Origin: Taibaiella lutea
GTDB lineage: Bacteria > Bacteroidota > Bacteroidia > Chitinophagales > Chitinophagaceae
Direction: 5' to 3'
Assembly (NCBI RefSeq): GCF_008629695.1
Contig: NZ_VWSH01000002.1
Location: 875,497 to 939,496 of the forward strand
Length of the DNA stretch: 64,000 bases
This document shows positions 19,359 to 27,800 of this stretch, in pieces (the stretch's first letter is position 1; the number at the start of each line of letters is the position of its first letter). The notes beneath the pieces were generated by a model. That model saw nothing but the letters and a program-made list of their open reading frames with translations. It was not told the DNA's origin and did not search any database. The position numbers and the translations under genes were made by a program.

Positions 19359-20309
19359 TTATTTTTCTCCTAAAATAATAGTTGCTTGTCCCAGGCCCCT
19401 CATGACCAATTTGCTCGTTATTTTATAAGGCTTATCGCTCAGGAACTGTTGCAGATTTTTTACAAAACCTCTTGCATCAAGCGCAACGCCGGCATCATCT
19501 ACTACAGGTATTCTTACCTGTTCAAACAACATCATATTTTCGGTTACGTCGGAGAGATTGAAACGATGATTTTGTGTATGCAGACGCATCCATTCTTCTA
19601 TTGCAGATGCAAGATCTTTGCGCTCAAATTCTGTTTCGAGATCATATGGCCAGGCATCGAATTTTTTTATACGTACGACGATCTCCCGGCCGTTGGCAAA
19701 CATATCATCGTAATGTGCCTGCAGCGTACTATTGAAAGCGTCCATATAGCTGATGACTGCTTCTCCCAAAAGCGTTGGTACATCTGCAGAAAAGGAAGAT
19801 GCTCCGGTTCCTCCGGCTTCTGCTATCTGTTTATCGGTATAAGTGTCGAGGCCCTGCAAAATAAAGCTGATAGAATTTTTAGGTCCGTTTTGGTTCAATG
19901 TCCAGGTCAGTTGTATAATGATATCTGCTTTAGCTGTTTTTTTCAACTTATCTATCGGGCTTTCTGCTATTTGGCTACTGCTTGCCTTAGAAATAAGTAT
20001 AGCATCTTCGCTTTCTTCCAGCTCAAGCGACTTTATTGCTGACTCCATGTTCTTGGCCGGAAAGCCTCTTTCTGCCATCATTCCATTAATCTTACTGATA
20101 ACCAAAAGAAGCTGCGGGTCACTCTGAAATGCCTTTTTGTAATCAGGAACGCTGACCTTTGTACCTTGATTGTCATACTCCGTCATATATCCATGTTCTT
20201 TGCACCAGGCATCGCTGGGCACCACCATTAGTATTGGTTTTTTTGCCTGGGAAAAGCAAATGGAAAAGCTAATCAAGAAAAGGCAAGCAGTGCATAGAAG
20301 TTTTCTCAT
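19359..20309 (-). CDS. Exported DUF6175-like protein (operon gene 3)
   Basis: This 316-aa protein has a signal peptide (about 1-20, ICFSQ). The opening of the mature protein, KPILMVVPSDAWC followed by DNQGTKVSVPDYKKA, and the later GFPAKNMESAIKSLE match my memory of the Bacteroidota family DUF6175. That assignment has not been checked by search. The middle resembles a LpoB/FlgT-like fold that builds outer-membrane assemblies (an ADIIIQLTWT strand and an AWPYDLETEFERKDLA segment), but this is inference. Co-transcribed with the genes on both sides. Confidence 0.7.
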   Translation of the reverse strand: MRKLLCTACLFLISFSICFSQAKKPILMVVPSDAWCKEHGYMTEYDNQGTKVSVPDYKKAFQSDPQLLLVISKINGMMAERGFPAKNMESAIKSLELEESEDAILISKASSSQIAESPIDKLKKTAKADIIIQLTWTLNQNGPKNSISFILQGLDTYTDKQIAEAGGTGASSFSADVPTLLGEAVISYMDAFNSTLQAHYDDMFANGREIVVRIKKFDAWPYDLETEFERKDLASAIEEWMRLHTQNHRFNLSDVTENMMLFEQVRIPVVDDAGVALDARGFVKNLQQFLSDKPYKITSKLVMRGLGQATIILGEK

Positions 20310-20336
20310 TGTATGGTCTTTAAGGCTCTTGGGTTA

Positions 20337-20843
20337 TTAAAATCCGGCATCGAGTGGTTTAATGATGCCTTGACGTTCGAGGTCTTTTCTTAGCTGGCTG
20401 TACATTACTGTAATAATTATCCCTATTTTGTATTCTTTGCCAACCCGTATCCGTTCAATAGGAGTTTCTTCAATAGTGCTATTTACATATTTTTGGTATG
20501 GGCCGTTATCGGCAAAAAAAGCTGCAAAAAAAGCCGCCTGCTTTGATTCCAGATCAGGACTGTCTGCAAGTGGGCGTTGAGTAGGACAACCGGTAGTAGC
20601 ATTGCCGGAGAACCCCTTGAAAATCATGCCATGTATAGCGTTTTTCTGGGCTTGCCTGAGCGGAAATTTTTCCTTTTTTGAATAGCTCCATACCTTAATC
20701 AACTTTGTACCGTCAAGGCCTATATTTTCACACTGAATATCATAATGCCATTGTTGAGGGACAGTATTTTGAGAAAAAGCATTTGAGAATCCTACGCAAA
20801 GTGAGCATAGAAAAAGTATTGTTTTGATAATTCTTAGTAACAT
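20337..20843 (-). CDS. Small exported protein of unknown function (operon gene 2)
   Basis: A 168-aa protein with a signal peptide (about 1-24, NAFSQ). The mature part starts with a strand-rich segment (WHYDIQCENIGLDGT) and has a conserved-looking GCPTQRPL loop and FFADNGPYQKYV. It lies 11 bp after the 20855-22114 gene and 27 bp before the DUF6175-like gene in the same operon. I do not recognise the family. Confidence 0.7.
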   Translation of the reverse strand: MLLRIIKTILFLCSLCVGFSNAFSQNTVPQQWHYDIQCENIGLDGTKLIKVWSYSKKEKFPLRQAQKNAIHGMIFKGFSGNATTGCPTQRPLADSPDLESKQAAFFAAFFADNGPYQKYVNSTIEETPIERIRVGKEYKIGIIITVMYSQLRKDLERQGIIKPLDAGF

Positions 20844-20854
20844 AAATATCCTTA

Positions 20855-22114
20855 TTATTTAAGCAAATTTTGTAATCCTGATTTTCCTTTCTGCCTGATG
20901 AGCATTCCAGGGTAAAATTGTTTTCCTTTTCCTTTTTCAAATGTAGTAGCAGAACGTAATGAATCACCTGTTGCCATATAGCGATTGTCCCAAATTTGAT
21001 CCTTCAAGGGCTTTATAACACCTATCGTCTCATAGCTCGTTTTACCATCTTCGTTAATTACCTGTTGCAAAACCTCATAATGGTCACTGCTTTCGAGCCC
21101 TTCTTTAAGGCCTATTCCTGCTGTGGGCGGGTCAGTGCTTATCAGTGGCGTGCTTGTACGGAATGCTTCATGTTCTTTTTGCAATTTGACAATGACTGCA
21201 TCGAGAGACCGTATTGTGGCAATTTGAACAAGCTGTTCCTCTGATTTGGTACTGTATATTGTTGATTGTAAATCTGCCCAGGCAACTTCCGAACCTACAT
21301 ATTGCAACTGAAACAGAGAAGTATGTTCGAAAGCGTATTTTCTGTTTTTATCAAAGGCATTATCTTTCATCCACAAGTCCTTGTAAAAAACCGTGGCCAC
21401 AGAATCATTCCATACTAATCTGTAGAGATAAGAAGTAGTAACAACAACATATCCTTTTGATAATACATCCAGTGGCTGGGCTGTTAAGTCGTTCAGTTCG
21501 TGAAGAAGAGAGGCTCCGGCAGGTGTTTTTTTTACGAAGGGAATGCGGTTGGCCACCTTTTCAATCTGAGTGGCATTCTTTTCTGTTTGTTCTACACGTT
21601 CCTTAATTACTTTTCTCAACTCTTCTTTGTTAATAAATCTGAAGTCACTAATAAGAATAAAAGTATTGCCAATCAGTTCTTCTCCGGCGTCTTCAAGTAA
21701 TGTAAGGCCTCTTTTAGTTTTTTTCGCGATGGCTGCATCCATTTCAGATGCGTTATAGGATCCGCGTTCCGCAATAAGGTTCATATTGAAGTATCCTTTT
21801 TCGTTTCTATTGAACCAATGTGCAACAAGTTTACGAGCTACATCGTTACTATCGAGGTAAGCATTTATAACATTGAGCTTTAGCGAGTCAGGTAGGTTGG
21901 ATGTTTTAATTACGCGGAAACCGAGATTATGATTATTGAATTTTTCAGGAATAGGATAGCCTAAAAATGTTTTGCTGATTACATCTTCATATTTTCTTTT
22001 TTCATTTGTCAGCATTAATGTAAAAAGAGAGCTTCTCCGGTATTTAAGTGATTGTACTTGTGCCACGGTACTGGTAGTATACAGTAACAGGCAGAGGTAT
22101 AGGATGATTTTCAT
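20855..22114 (-). CDS. Exported protein of unknown function (operon gene 1)
   Basis: About 419 aa starting at the Met at 22114, chosen because it opens a clean signal peptide (MKIILYLCLLLYTTSTVAQ); the in-frame Met 19 codons upstream lies inside the operator. The mature protein contains charged helical stretches and the strand pairs GYVVVTTSYLYRLVW and NTFILISDFRF. No enzymatic motif is visible. It leads the four-gene exported operon, driven by operator-promoter 3. Confidence 0.7.
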   Translation of the reverse strand: MKIILYLCLLLYTTSTVAQVQSLKYRRSSLFTLMLTNEKRKYEDVISKTFLGYPIPEKFNNHNLGFRVIKTSNLPDSLKLNVINAYLDSNDVARKLVAHWFNRNEKGYFNMNLIAERGSYNASEMDAAIAKKTKRGLTLLEDAGEELIGNTFILISDFRFINKEELRKVIKERVEQTEKNATQIEKVANRIPFVKKTPAGASLLHELNDLTAQPLDVLSKGYVVVTTSYLYRLVWNDSVATVFYKDLWMKDNAFDKNRKYAFEHTSLFQLQYVGSEVAWADLQSTIYSTKSEEQLVQIATIRSLDAVIVKLQKEHEAFRTSTPLISTDPPTAGIGLKEGLESSDHYEVLQQVINEDGKTSYETIGVIKPLKDQIWDNRYMATGDSLRSATTFEKGKGKQFYPGMLIRQKGKSGLQNLLK

Positions 22115-22140
22115 AAAAATTTTGATGCTTGGTTCAGTGG

Positions 22141-22188
22141 CAAAGTTGCAAATAGCATTAATGCAGGTCAATACCTGTTAATAGGTAC
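22141..22188 (-). promoter_or_regulatory. Regulon operator-promoter 3 (exported-protein operon)
   Basis: The palindrome ATACCT-N6-AGGTAC at 22171-22188 (one mismatch), then leftward exactly 26 nt to TTTG (22144-22141; box CAACTTTG). The start codon at 22114 is 27 nt downstream. Confidence 0.8.
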
Positions 22189-22232
22189 TTATCGGAAAAT
22201 CAGGTTATTAATTGATAGGCTTAGATATTTAT

Positions 22233-23207
22233 TTAAAGTCTTAATTTCTTGTTTTTTACTAAACGCCAGTAATGGCGACCTAAAGGTGTGAGTTTGCAAG
22301 ATTTTGAGTCCATAGCAGCAAAAAACAAAAAAGGAGTATCTACAGGCTGCAACAAGCCTACACGCTCCATCTGTTGCAAATGTTTAAATATGGCTATCTT
22401 TTTTGGGGTCGCATATGGCTCTCTTAAAAAAGGTTTAATATCTGCTATATTTGTTTCTTCATAAGAAGGGTCTAAGTTGTGCTCAGTTTCATCTGTGATG
22501 AAATATTCTGTAATGTTATTGAGCGCTTCAGGTGAAACCAACGGTGAGACTTTTCTCAATGGAGAAAACCGTGTTGTATTTGTTTTAAAGACCGGTCGTT
22601 GATCAAATGGGCCGAGAGCCTGGTCAATATAAGCATAAATAGCTCCTGGTGTTATCTGGCCAGTAATATCAGCTGCCCCGCCTTTCAATGCTTCAATTAA
22701 AAGACTTGTAAATACAGAAGAGTAACCTTTGGCCAGTGCAGGCTCATGGGACCTGCTCGCTGTCATAATAGTAATGCCTTCACCAATGTAAGATTTTTCT
22801 GCTCCGAAACTATCAGAAAAGCCTAGTGCGCCGGAATGGCAACTATCTAAGATAATAATCTTATTACGGGCTTTGCAATTATTGGCCAGCCTTAATATTT
22901 CATCAAGAAGTATGCCCTCGTCATAGTCTTTTCTATCGGGAGTTACAATATGCCCGCCTGAAACATTAAGAAGGCCATGTCCGGAAAAATAAAAGAGGAC
23001 GGTTTCTTCATCACCTGAAAACAACTCTACAATCAGCTTTCTTAATACTGCTTTAGTAAAAACTTCTGTTTCAAGTTTTACATCAAAATTCTTTGTTCCA
23101 TTAGCATGCCATTCGAGCAGGTAAGCCATATTCGTTGCATCCTTTACGGAACTATATAAAGGAGAGTAAGGGTAATTATCTATACCGACAAGAAGCGCTC
23201 TTTTCAT
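22233..23207 (-). CDS. Caspase-family (C14) protease
   Basis: A 324-aa cytoplasmic protein starting at MKRALLVGIDNYP, the usual N-terminus of bacterial caspase-like proteases; the longer frame upstream runs into the promoter. The catalytic dyad is His77 (FYFSGHG) and Cys123 (ILDSCHSG). After the protease domain (1-225) a charged linker leads to a winged-helix-like C-terminal domain (about 255-324). Such proteases typically cut after Arg/Lys or Asp and are used in signalling and suicide responses. Here it sits opposite the two-component operon, sharing a divergent regulatory region with it. The substrate is unknown; neighbouring genes are candidates. Confidence 0.9.
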   Translation of the reverse strand: MKRALLVGIDNYPYSPLYSSVKDATNMAYLLEWHANGTKNFDVKLETEVFTKAVLRKLIVELFSGDEETVLFYFSGHGLLNVSGGHIVTPDRKDYDEGILLDEILRLANNCKARNKIIILDSCHSGALGFSDSFGAEKSYIGEGITIMTASRSHEPALAKGYSSVFTSLLIEALKGGAADITGQITPGAIYAYIDQALGPFDQRPVFKTNTTRFSPLRKVSPLVSPEALNNITEYFITDETEHNLDPSYEETNIADIKPFLREPYATPKKIAIFKHLQQMERVGLLQPVDTPFLFFAAMDSKSCKLTPLGRHYWRLVKNKKLRL

Positions 23208-23244
23208 ACCGTTATATTTTGGATTATAGAATATTATATCTCTG

Positions 23245-23292
23245 CAAAATTCTCTTTTATAGATATAGTATGCAATACCTGACAGTAGGTAT
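23245..23292 (-). promoter_or_regulatory. Regulon operator-promoter 4 (caspase gene)
   Basis: A perfect ATACCT-N6-AGGTAT at 23275-23292, then leftward exactly 26 nt to TTTG (23248-23245; box GAATTTTG, followed by CAG). The caspase ATG is 38 nt downstream. Confidence 0.8.
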
Positions 23293-23339
23293 ATACACAT
23301 ATTTCTTATATTGTAGCAATGTTATAAAGAGTATTTAAT

Positions 23340-23387
23340 ATACCTGCTCATAGGTATTGAAGCAATCTGATAGTCCGTATATTTTTG
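23340..23387 (+). promoter_or_regulatory. Regulon operator-promoter 5 (two-component operon)
   Basis: A perfect ATACCT-N6-AGGTAT at 23340-23357, then exactly 26 nt to TTTG (23384-23387; box TATTTTTG, followed by CAG). The next ATG is 28 nt downstream. It is divergent from operator-promoter 4, with centres 65 bp apart. Confidence 0.82.
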
Positions 23388-23414
23388 CAGTATTCTTAAC
23401 CAAAAAAAATAAAA

Positions 23415-23924
23415 ATGGAAACAACCGGAATCAACACGGACCACACCTCTGTTTCGACAGCAGATATGAAAAAAAGAGCTGCATTTGAATATCTTAAATC
23501 CAGAGCGCCTAATGAATTTAAATTAAAGTTGTCTTCTACTATTTGTCAAAATGTTGCTCAGGATTTCACAGACCTTTTCAGGGCTACAGGCGATCCGTTT
23601 ACAATACCTGTAAGCTGGAGCCTCACTAAAGATGCCTTGTTGAATCTATTAGGAATTACAAGCTTTGAAGGCTATGAATCGATTACGGGAATACGTCTTT
23701 ATGCCGGCTTGAATGAAAATGCTCAATTAACGCTGATTGCCGTATCAACTGAGGCGGATACTCATAATACGGCTATCAATAATGACCTTACTATTGACGA
23801 TGATTATCCTTATTATGACTATGCAGATCCATGTCCGAGTCATTGCAGCACTGTCGGCAATCTCAGGTTGATGAGTACGGATCCTGTTCGTATGGTCTTC
23901 AGTAGAGTTAAAGAAGAGAGTTGA
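23415..23924 (+). CDS. Small soluble protein of unknown function in the caspase locus
   Basis: A 169-aa protein with no signal peptide. It has a helical N-terminal half and an acidic C-terminal segment with several Tyr (DDDYPYYDYADPCPSHC). This Asp/Tyr-rich stretch ending in CPxxC recalls small Bacteroidota proteins of unknown function. The operator-promoter upstream shows that it is the first gene of the rightward operon that includes the sensor kinase and regulator. It could be a substrate, a partner or a reporter of the caspase; nothing in the sequence decides this. Confidence 0.7.
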   Translation: METTGINTDHTSVSTADMKKRAAFEYLKSRAPNEFKLKLSSTICQNVAQDFTDLFRATGDPFTIPVSWSLTKDALLNLLGITSFEGYESITGIRLYAGLNENAQLTLIAVSTEADTHNTAINNDLTIDDDYPYYDYADPCPSHCSTVGNLRLMSTDPVRMVFSRVKEES

Positions 23925-23987
23925 GTCTTTTAGAACAGGCTTCCTTTTACAAAGCCCAATTTTATCACACTAAAATAACTACCATAT

Positions 23988-24641
23988 TTGAATTTTGATA
24001 TTATTTATATAAAAGCATCCCAAGCCAGCGTGTTACTTCCGGTAATCGCTGGCTGGGTATATTATAAGAAGCTGGATCGACCTTTTCGTGTACTGTTCTT
24101 TTTTCTTGTTGTGTCCATAGCTTTTGAAATTCAATCATATATTTCTAAAGTCAAATTCGGAAACAATCTTCCGGGACTGCACCTTTATACGTTTGTTGAA
24201 ATGCTCACTATGTCATACATCTACAATAGTTATTTTTCAAAAAGCAAAATAATGACTTTCATTATTTCACTTAATGTTGTAATATTTACAATAGTAGCTA
24301 TTGCTGACGCTTTTTTTATTAACGATTTATTTCATCACAATACTGTAAGCCGGCCCTATGCTTCAATGTCTGTCGTTGCCTATGCCCTCGTTTATTTTTA
24401 TTCACTTATAAAAAAAGATTTTGAATATTACAGTTGGCAGTACCCTATGTTTTGGTTAAGCATAAGTGTGATGATTTATTTTGCTTTAAATACACTTAAT
24501 TTCATCCTTGATAACTATTTTATAAGATATACTTATCTTACCATGAACGTAAGCTTATATACCCACGCATTCTTTAATATAATCGCTAACTGCTTATTTG
24601 TCCAATCATTTAGATGCTTCAAGATATTCAAAACGAAATAG
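23988..24641 (+). CDS. Polytopic membrane protein preceding the histidine kinase
   Basis: A 217-aa, very hydrophobic protein with about six TM helices and aromatic-rich loops. The only in-frame start after the upstream TAA (23976) is the TTG at 23988; no ATG occurs before the second TM segment, so a TTG start is likely. The gene overlaps the kinase gene by 28 nt, which implies coupled translation. It probably forms the membrane sensor part for the kinase, whose own input region is just one helix. Family not recognised. Confidence 0.7.
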   Translation: MNFDIIYIKASQASVLLPVIAGWVYYKKLDRPFRVLFFFLVVSIAFEIQSYISKVKFGNNLPGLHLYTFVEMLTMSYIYNSYFSKSKIMTFIISLNVVIFTIVAIADAFFINDLFHHNTVSRPYASMSVVAYALVYFYSLIKKDFEYYSWQYPMFWLSISVMIYFALNTLNFILDNYFIRYTYLTMNVSLYTHAFFNIIANCLFVQSFRCFKIFKTK

Positions 24642-25393
24642 TCATCTATTATCTGGCAGGTACCTTAGTCATCATACTTTTGGTGTCAGCTATTATTTTC
24701 TATGTATTCCAGCATCAAAAAAAGGTTAATGCCTTTCGTCTGCAGCTACAACAAGAAGAGATAAAAAGGCAACAGGCTATTTATGCCGCGCTTCAGGAAG
24801 GTGAAGAAAAGGAACGAAACCGCATTGCGGAGGAATTACACGATGGTATAAGTGCGAAGCTGTCAGGGCTTAATATGAACCTGGAATATCTGATTGCAGG
24901 GAATGCTGAGAAGGAAACACGCGAATTGTTGAGAAAAACGTTTGATGGTATTAGTGAAACAATTGATGAATTGAGGGAGGTTTCCCATAACCTGCAACCG
25001 CTGTTTTTCGATGAAAAAGATATGCAACAACTCTTGCAGCGCTATATAGAGCAATTGAATTCAAAGAATGAATGTAATTACAAGCTGTATTATGAAGCAA
25101 ATTTACGGGAAATTGACAGAGCTGTAAAATTGCATAGCTATCGCATTGTGACGGAATTACTGCATAATGTTCATAAACATGCCAAAGCTACTCAGGCTTC
25201 TGTGCAGGTGATCAGAGATGATGACAAATTGGAGATTATAGTAGAGGACAATGGAATAGGGTTCAAAAACACAGATACTTTCAATGGCATCGGATTAGCT
25301 AATATCCGTAACCGCGTGATGTTAAACATGGGACTGATAAACATGGATACTTCTGACAAGGGAACAACAATTATAGTGGAATTGCCTTTATAA
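24614..25393 (+). CDS. NarL-type sensor histidine kinase (HisKA_3)
   Basis: A 259-aa protein with one TM helix (about 11-32), a coiled coil (about 35-65), a HisKA_3 dimerisation domain with the phospho-acceptor His76 in the motif RIAEELHDGIS, and an HATPase_c domain with the N box (ELLHNVHKHAKAT), G1 (DNGIGF) and G2 (GIGLANIRNR). It has almost no periplasmic domain, so the preceding membrane protein may supply the input. It is followed 7 bp later by its cognate regulator gene. Confidence 0.92.
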   Translation: MLQDIQNEIVIYYLAGTLVIILLVSAIIFYVFQHQKKVNAFRLQLQQEEIKRQQAIYAALQEGEEKERNRIAEELHDGISAKLSGLNMNLEYLIAGNAEKETRELLRKTFDGISETIDELREVSHNLQPLFFDEKDMQQLLQRYIEQLNSKNECNYKLYYEANLREIDRAVKLHSYRIVTELLHNVHKHAKATQASVQVIRDDDKLEIIVEDNGIGFKNTDTFNGIGLANIRNRVMLNMGLINMDTSDKGTTIIVELPL

Positions 25394-25400
25394 TTATAAA

Positions 25401-26015
25401 ATGACTAAACTATATACAGATTTATACCTGGCAGACGACCATCAGATTATAATCGATGGCTTAAAGTTGCTGATAAGTAATAATCCGAAAATTCGCATTG
25501 TAGGCTCGGCCACTAACGGAGACACAGCTTACACGGAGATACTACAAAAAAAACCAGATATTGCTATCATTGATCTCCGGATGCCTGGTCAGGGAGGATT
25601 GGAATTAATCAACAGCTTGAAAAAGCATGTAGAAACACGTTTTATTATTTTATCGATGCACAATGATAAGCGTTATATAACAGATGCAATCAATTATGGG
25701 GCGGCAGGCTATATCGTAAAAAATACCGGCAAGTCGGAACTTATGACGTGCCTGGATAAGGTAATGAGCGGCGGACAGTTTTTTACCGATATTTCAGGGA
25801 ATAAGCCGCAAGATAAAAAGATGATGTTCACTCCTCGTGAACTCGATATAATAAGATTGATTATTGCTGAACTTACTACCAATGATATCGCAAAACAATT
25901 GTATTTAAGCCCCTACACTGTAGAAACACATCGTAAAAACATCTGCCGGAAGGCAGGAGCCAAAACAGTTATAGGATTACTTAAATATATGCAGGACAAT
26001 GGATTAGAACTATGA
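25401..26015 (+). CDS. NarL/LuxR-type response regulator
   Basis: A 204-aa protein. The receiver (1-120) has the acidic pair Asp12-Asp13, phospho-acceptor Asp58 (IIDLRMPG) and Lys107. The C-terminal LuxR-type HTH (about 143-198) has TPRELDIIRLI and LSPYTVETHRKNI. NarL-family regulators bind 7-2-7 palindromes of the form TACYNMT-NN-inverted. The five operators of this block, TACCTNN-NN-NNAGGTA, fit that design, so this protein is the best candidate for their activator. That link is inference from design and position. Confidence 0.92.
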   Translation: MTKLYTDLYLADDHQIIIDGLKLLISNNPKIRIVGSATNGDTAYTEILQKKPDIAIIDLRMPGQGGLELINSLKKHVETRFIILSMHNDKRYITDAINYGAAGYIVKNTGKSELMTCLDKVMSGGQFFTDISGNKPQDKKMMFTPRELDIIRLIIAELTTNDIAKQLYLSPYTVETHRKNICRKAGAKTVIGLLKYMQDNGLEL

Positions 26016-26059
26016 TTTCATAACCTGCATTTAATTCTTCATTTTTTAAACTATTCTTC

Positions 26060-26881
26060 ATGGGTATTCATAATCATATTGATCATATAAACAATGTAAT
26101 CAATCAGGACATAGCAGATTGTGCATTTGTAAATACTGTACAGGAATTGGAAAGCAAAGTGAACGTCAATGATCAAACTGCTTATATTCAGGCTGATGCC
26201 TTCACTGATAATCCATACCAGTTGTTAGGACAGATTGTTGAGATTAGAAAAGTAAATGATAAATGTCCTTCCAGAGTTAACGTGCAAAACATACAATTTG
26301 AATTCTGTGTCGACACCATCAGTGGATTTAAGATAGATGTAGAATCGAAAATGAGTAAACCAGTTCTTCGAAGTTCAATTATTGCTGACAAGGAACTTTG
26401 TGTAAAAGCTGGCTTTTTGAATTTTTTGGGTGCGCAACTTGACGATAAAAGTTCCTTTAGCCTGATAGTTATCGATCAGGCCAAGGGATTGGTAGATTTC
26501 CAGCATTCTTCATGGCAGTCTGCTGTTACTGCCTGGAAAGCACAAAATCAGGAAAAAATTAATGACCCCGATATATGCTATATCTATGCTATAACAGGGT
26601 TTGTACAAAAGAATATTATAAGGAAGCGTTATTCCCGATTTGAAGCTTCAGGGAGAGGGGGAGCGTATGGCATCAATTTGCAAGGTAAATTATTCACAAG
26701 CACTGAAGATTATTCTCTTGACATTGTATTCGGATTAACGCCGGCTATTATTAAAAGGCCTGCCAGAGAAATAGAAGCGAAAGCAATGAGAGAAGATTAC
26801 ATTCCTGATGCAGAGGAACTGGCTTTTTTCGCCCTTGGATCCGGCTCTCAGATCCAAAAAAGAATTGAAAGAACCGTTTAA
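26060..26881 (+). CDS. Unknown protein at the end of the two-component operon
   Basis: A 273-aa protein with no signal peptide or TM helix. The N-terminal third is mixed; residues about 55-150 are alternating strands; about 165-235 look like a long pair of amphipathic strands with a Gly/Ser-rich centre (SRFEASGRGGAYG). The beginning is 44 bp after the regulator stop, and a strong terminator follows 60 bp after its end, so it closes the operon. The strand pattern loosely recalls pore-forming proteins such as gasdermins, which bacterial caspase-like proteases can activate, but there is no sequence match that I can claim. Confidence 0.65.
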   Translation: MGIHNHIDHINNVINQDIADCAFVNTVQELESKVNVNDQTAYIQADAFTDNPYQLLGQIVEIRKVNDKCPSRVNVQNIQFEFCVDTISGFKIDVESKMSKPVLRSSIIADKELCVKAGFLNFLGAQLDDKSSFSLIVIDQAKGLVDFQHSSWQSAVTAWKAQNQEKINDPDICYIYAITGFVQKNIIRKRYSRFEASGRGGAYGINLQGKLFTSTEDYSLDIVFGLTPAIIKRPAREIEAKAMREDYIPDAEELAFFALGSGSQIQKRIERTV

Positions 26882-26940
26882 TTTGTTTCGAGCCGTTTTA
26901 TAATTGAAAATGAGCAGCATATAAAAATGCCTGAAATAAC

Positions 26941-26980
26941 CAGTATAAATAACCCGCTCTCGGAGCGGGTTATTTATACT
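26941..26980. terminator. Strong bidirectional terminator
   Basis: A perfect 19-bp stem (26941-26959 with 26962-26980), GC-rich at its centre with a very short loop and AT-rich base. It closes the rightward operon and could also serve the leftward beta-barrel gene. Confidence 0.8.
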
Positions 26981-27095
26981 GGTGAACCGGATTGGATTTG
27001 TAGAGTTAGGCTTTATTATTTTAACTATTCCCGATTTTGAAAATTTTCAATCTCTAATTAACGATGCGAGAACGCATTTTCTTTAATGCAATTAG

Positions 27096-27752
27096 TTATT
27101 TTGAACAATGTATTCCAACTCCAAGTTTTACACCGAAACAAAGATAGTGTCCGTCCAAACCAGAAGACTCAGAGAAGTTACCATTTATCTGATATGAAAT
27201 CTGAGGTCCTAATGTCATTTGTACTTTATTGCCGCAACGTATGTTTCCACCAAAATAAACGAAAGGTAATATTGAATAATTTTTGAAATCCTGTTTGGCA
27301 ACTGAGCCGGTTGCTTTTTGTACCTCGTTGCCATTTAATTTAAGCGTTTCTTCATCAACTAAATTAAAACTGTTTATAAAGCCGGCTTGCGCGAAAAACC
27401 CGCCGCCGCCGTTGCCGGTAACAAATCGAACGAACACAGGAATATCCAGGGTAACCTGAGTGCCAATATATTCAGCCTTTCCGCCAACCCCTGAAATACT
27501 CCATTGATAAGCATAAGCCCCGTAAGCCAAGCCTGTTCCTGCTCCGATGTGATTATTGAACATCCAACATCCGTCTGCGCCTAAGTTTACAATCGCAGAT
27601 GCATCGGCATTATACTCGGAGGGATAAATATCTGTCATAGTTCCGCCTGCAATTTGTAGGTTGGGAGATATCCAAAGCCCATGTCGGTTTTGGGCTTTTG
27701 AATGAATGGCGAATGACAATAAAGCCAGAGAAAGGAGTTTTATTTTTTTCAT
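27096..27752 (-). CDS. Outer-membrane beta-barrel protein
   Basis: A 218-aa protein with a signal peptide (about 1-20, HSKAQ). The mature part consists of alternating amphipathic strands with Gly/Tyr/Phe-rich turns (AGTGLAYGAYAYQW, ILPFVYFGGNIRCG) and ends with a hydrophobic strand, as in the eight-stranded PorT-like barrels of Bacteroidota. It is probably located in the outer membrane with an unknown ligand. An 11-bp inverted repeat upstream suggests specific control. Confidence 0.8.
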   Translation of the reverse strand: MKKIKLLSLALLSFAIHSKAQNRHGLWISPNLQIAGGTMTDIYPSEYNADASAIVNLGADGCWMFNNHIGAGTGLAYGAYAYQWSISGVGGKAEYIGTQVTLDIPVFVRFVTGNGGGGFFAQAGFINSFNLVDEETLKLNGNEVQKATGSVAKQDFKNYSILPFVYFGGNIRCGNKVQMTLGPQISYQINGNFSESSGLDGHYLCFGVKLGVGIHCSK

Positions 27753-27800
27753 AAATAAAAGGTTAGTTGGTTTATAGATTATCGAAATATTTTATTATCG

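Noticed and set aside
19386..20042. Long rightward frame opposite the DUF6175-like gene
   Set aside because: It is the antisense shadow of a gene with a signal peptide and operon context; composition is Cys/Tyr-rich and unlike a real protein.
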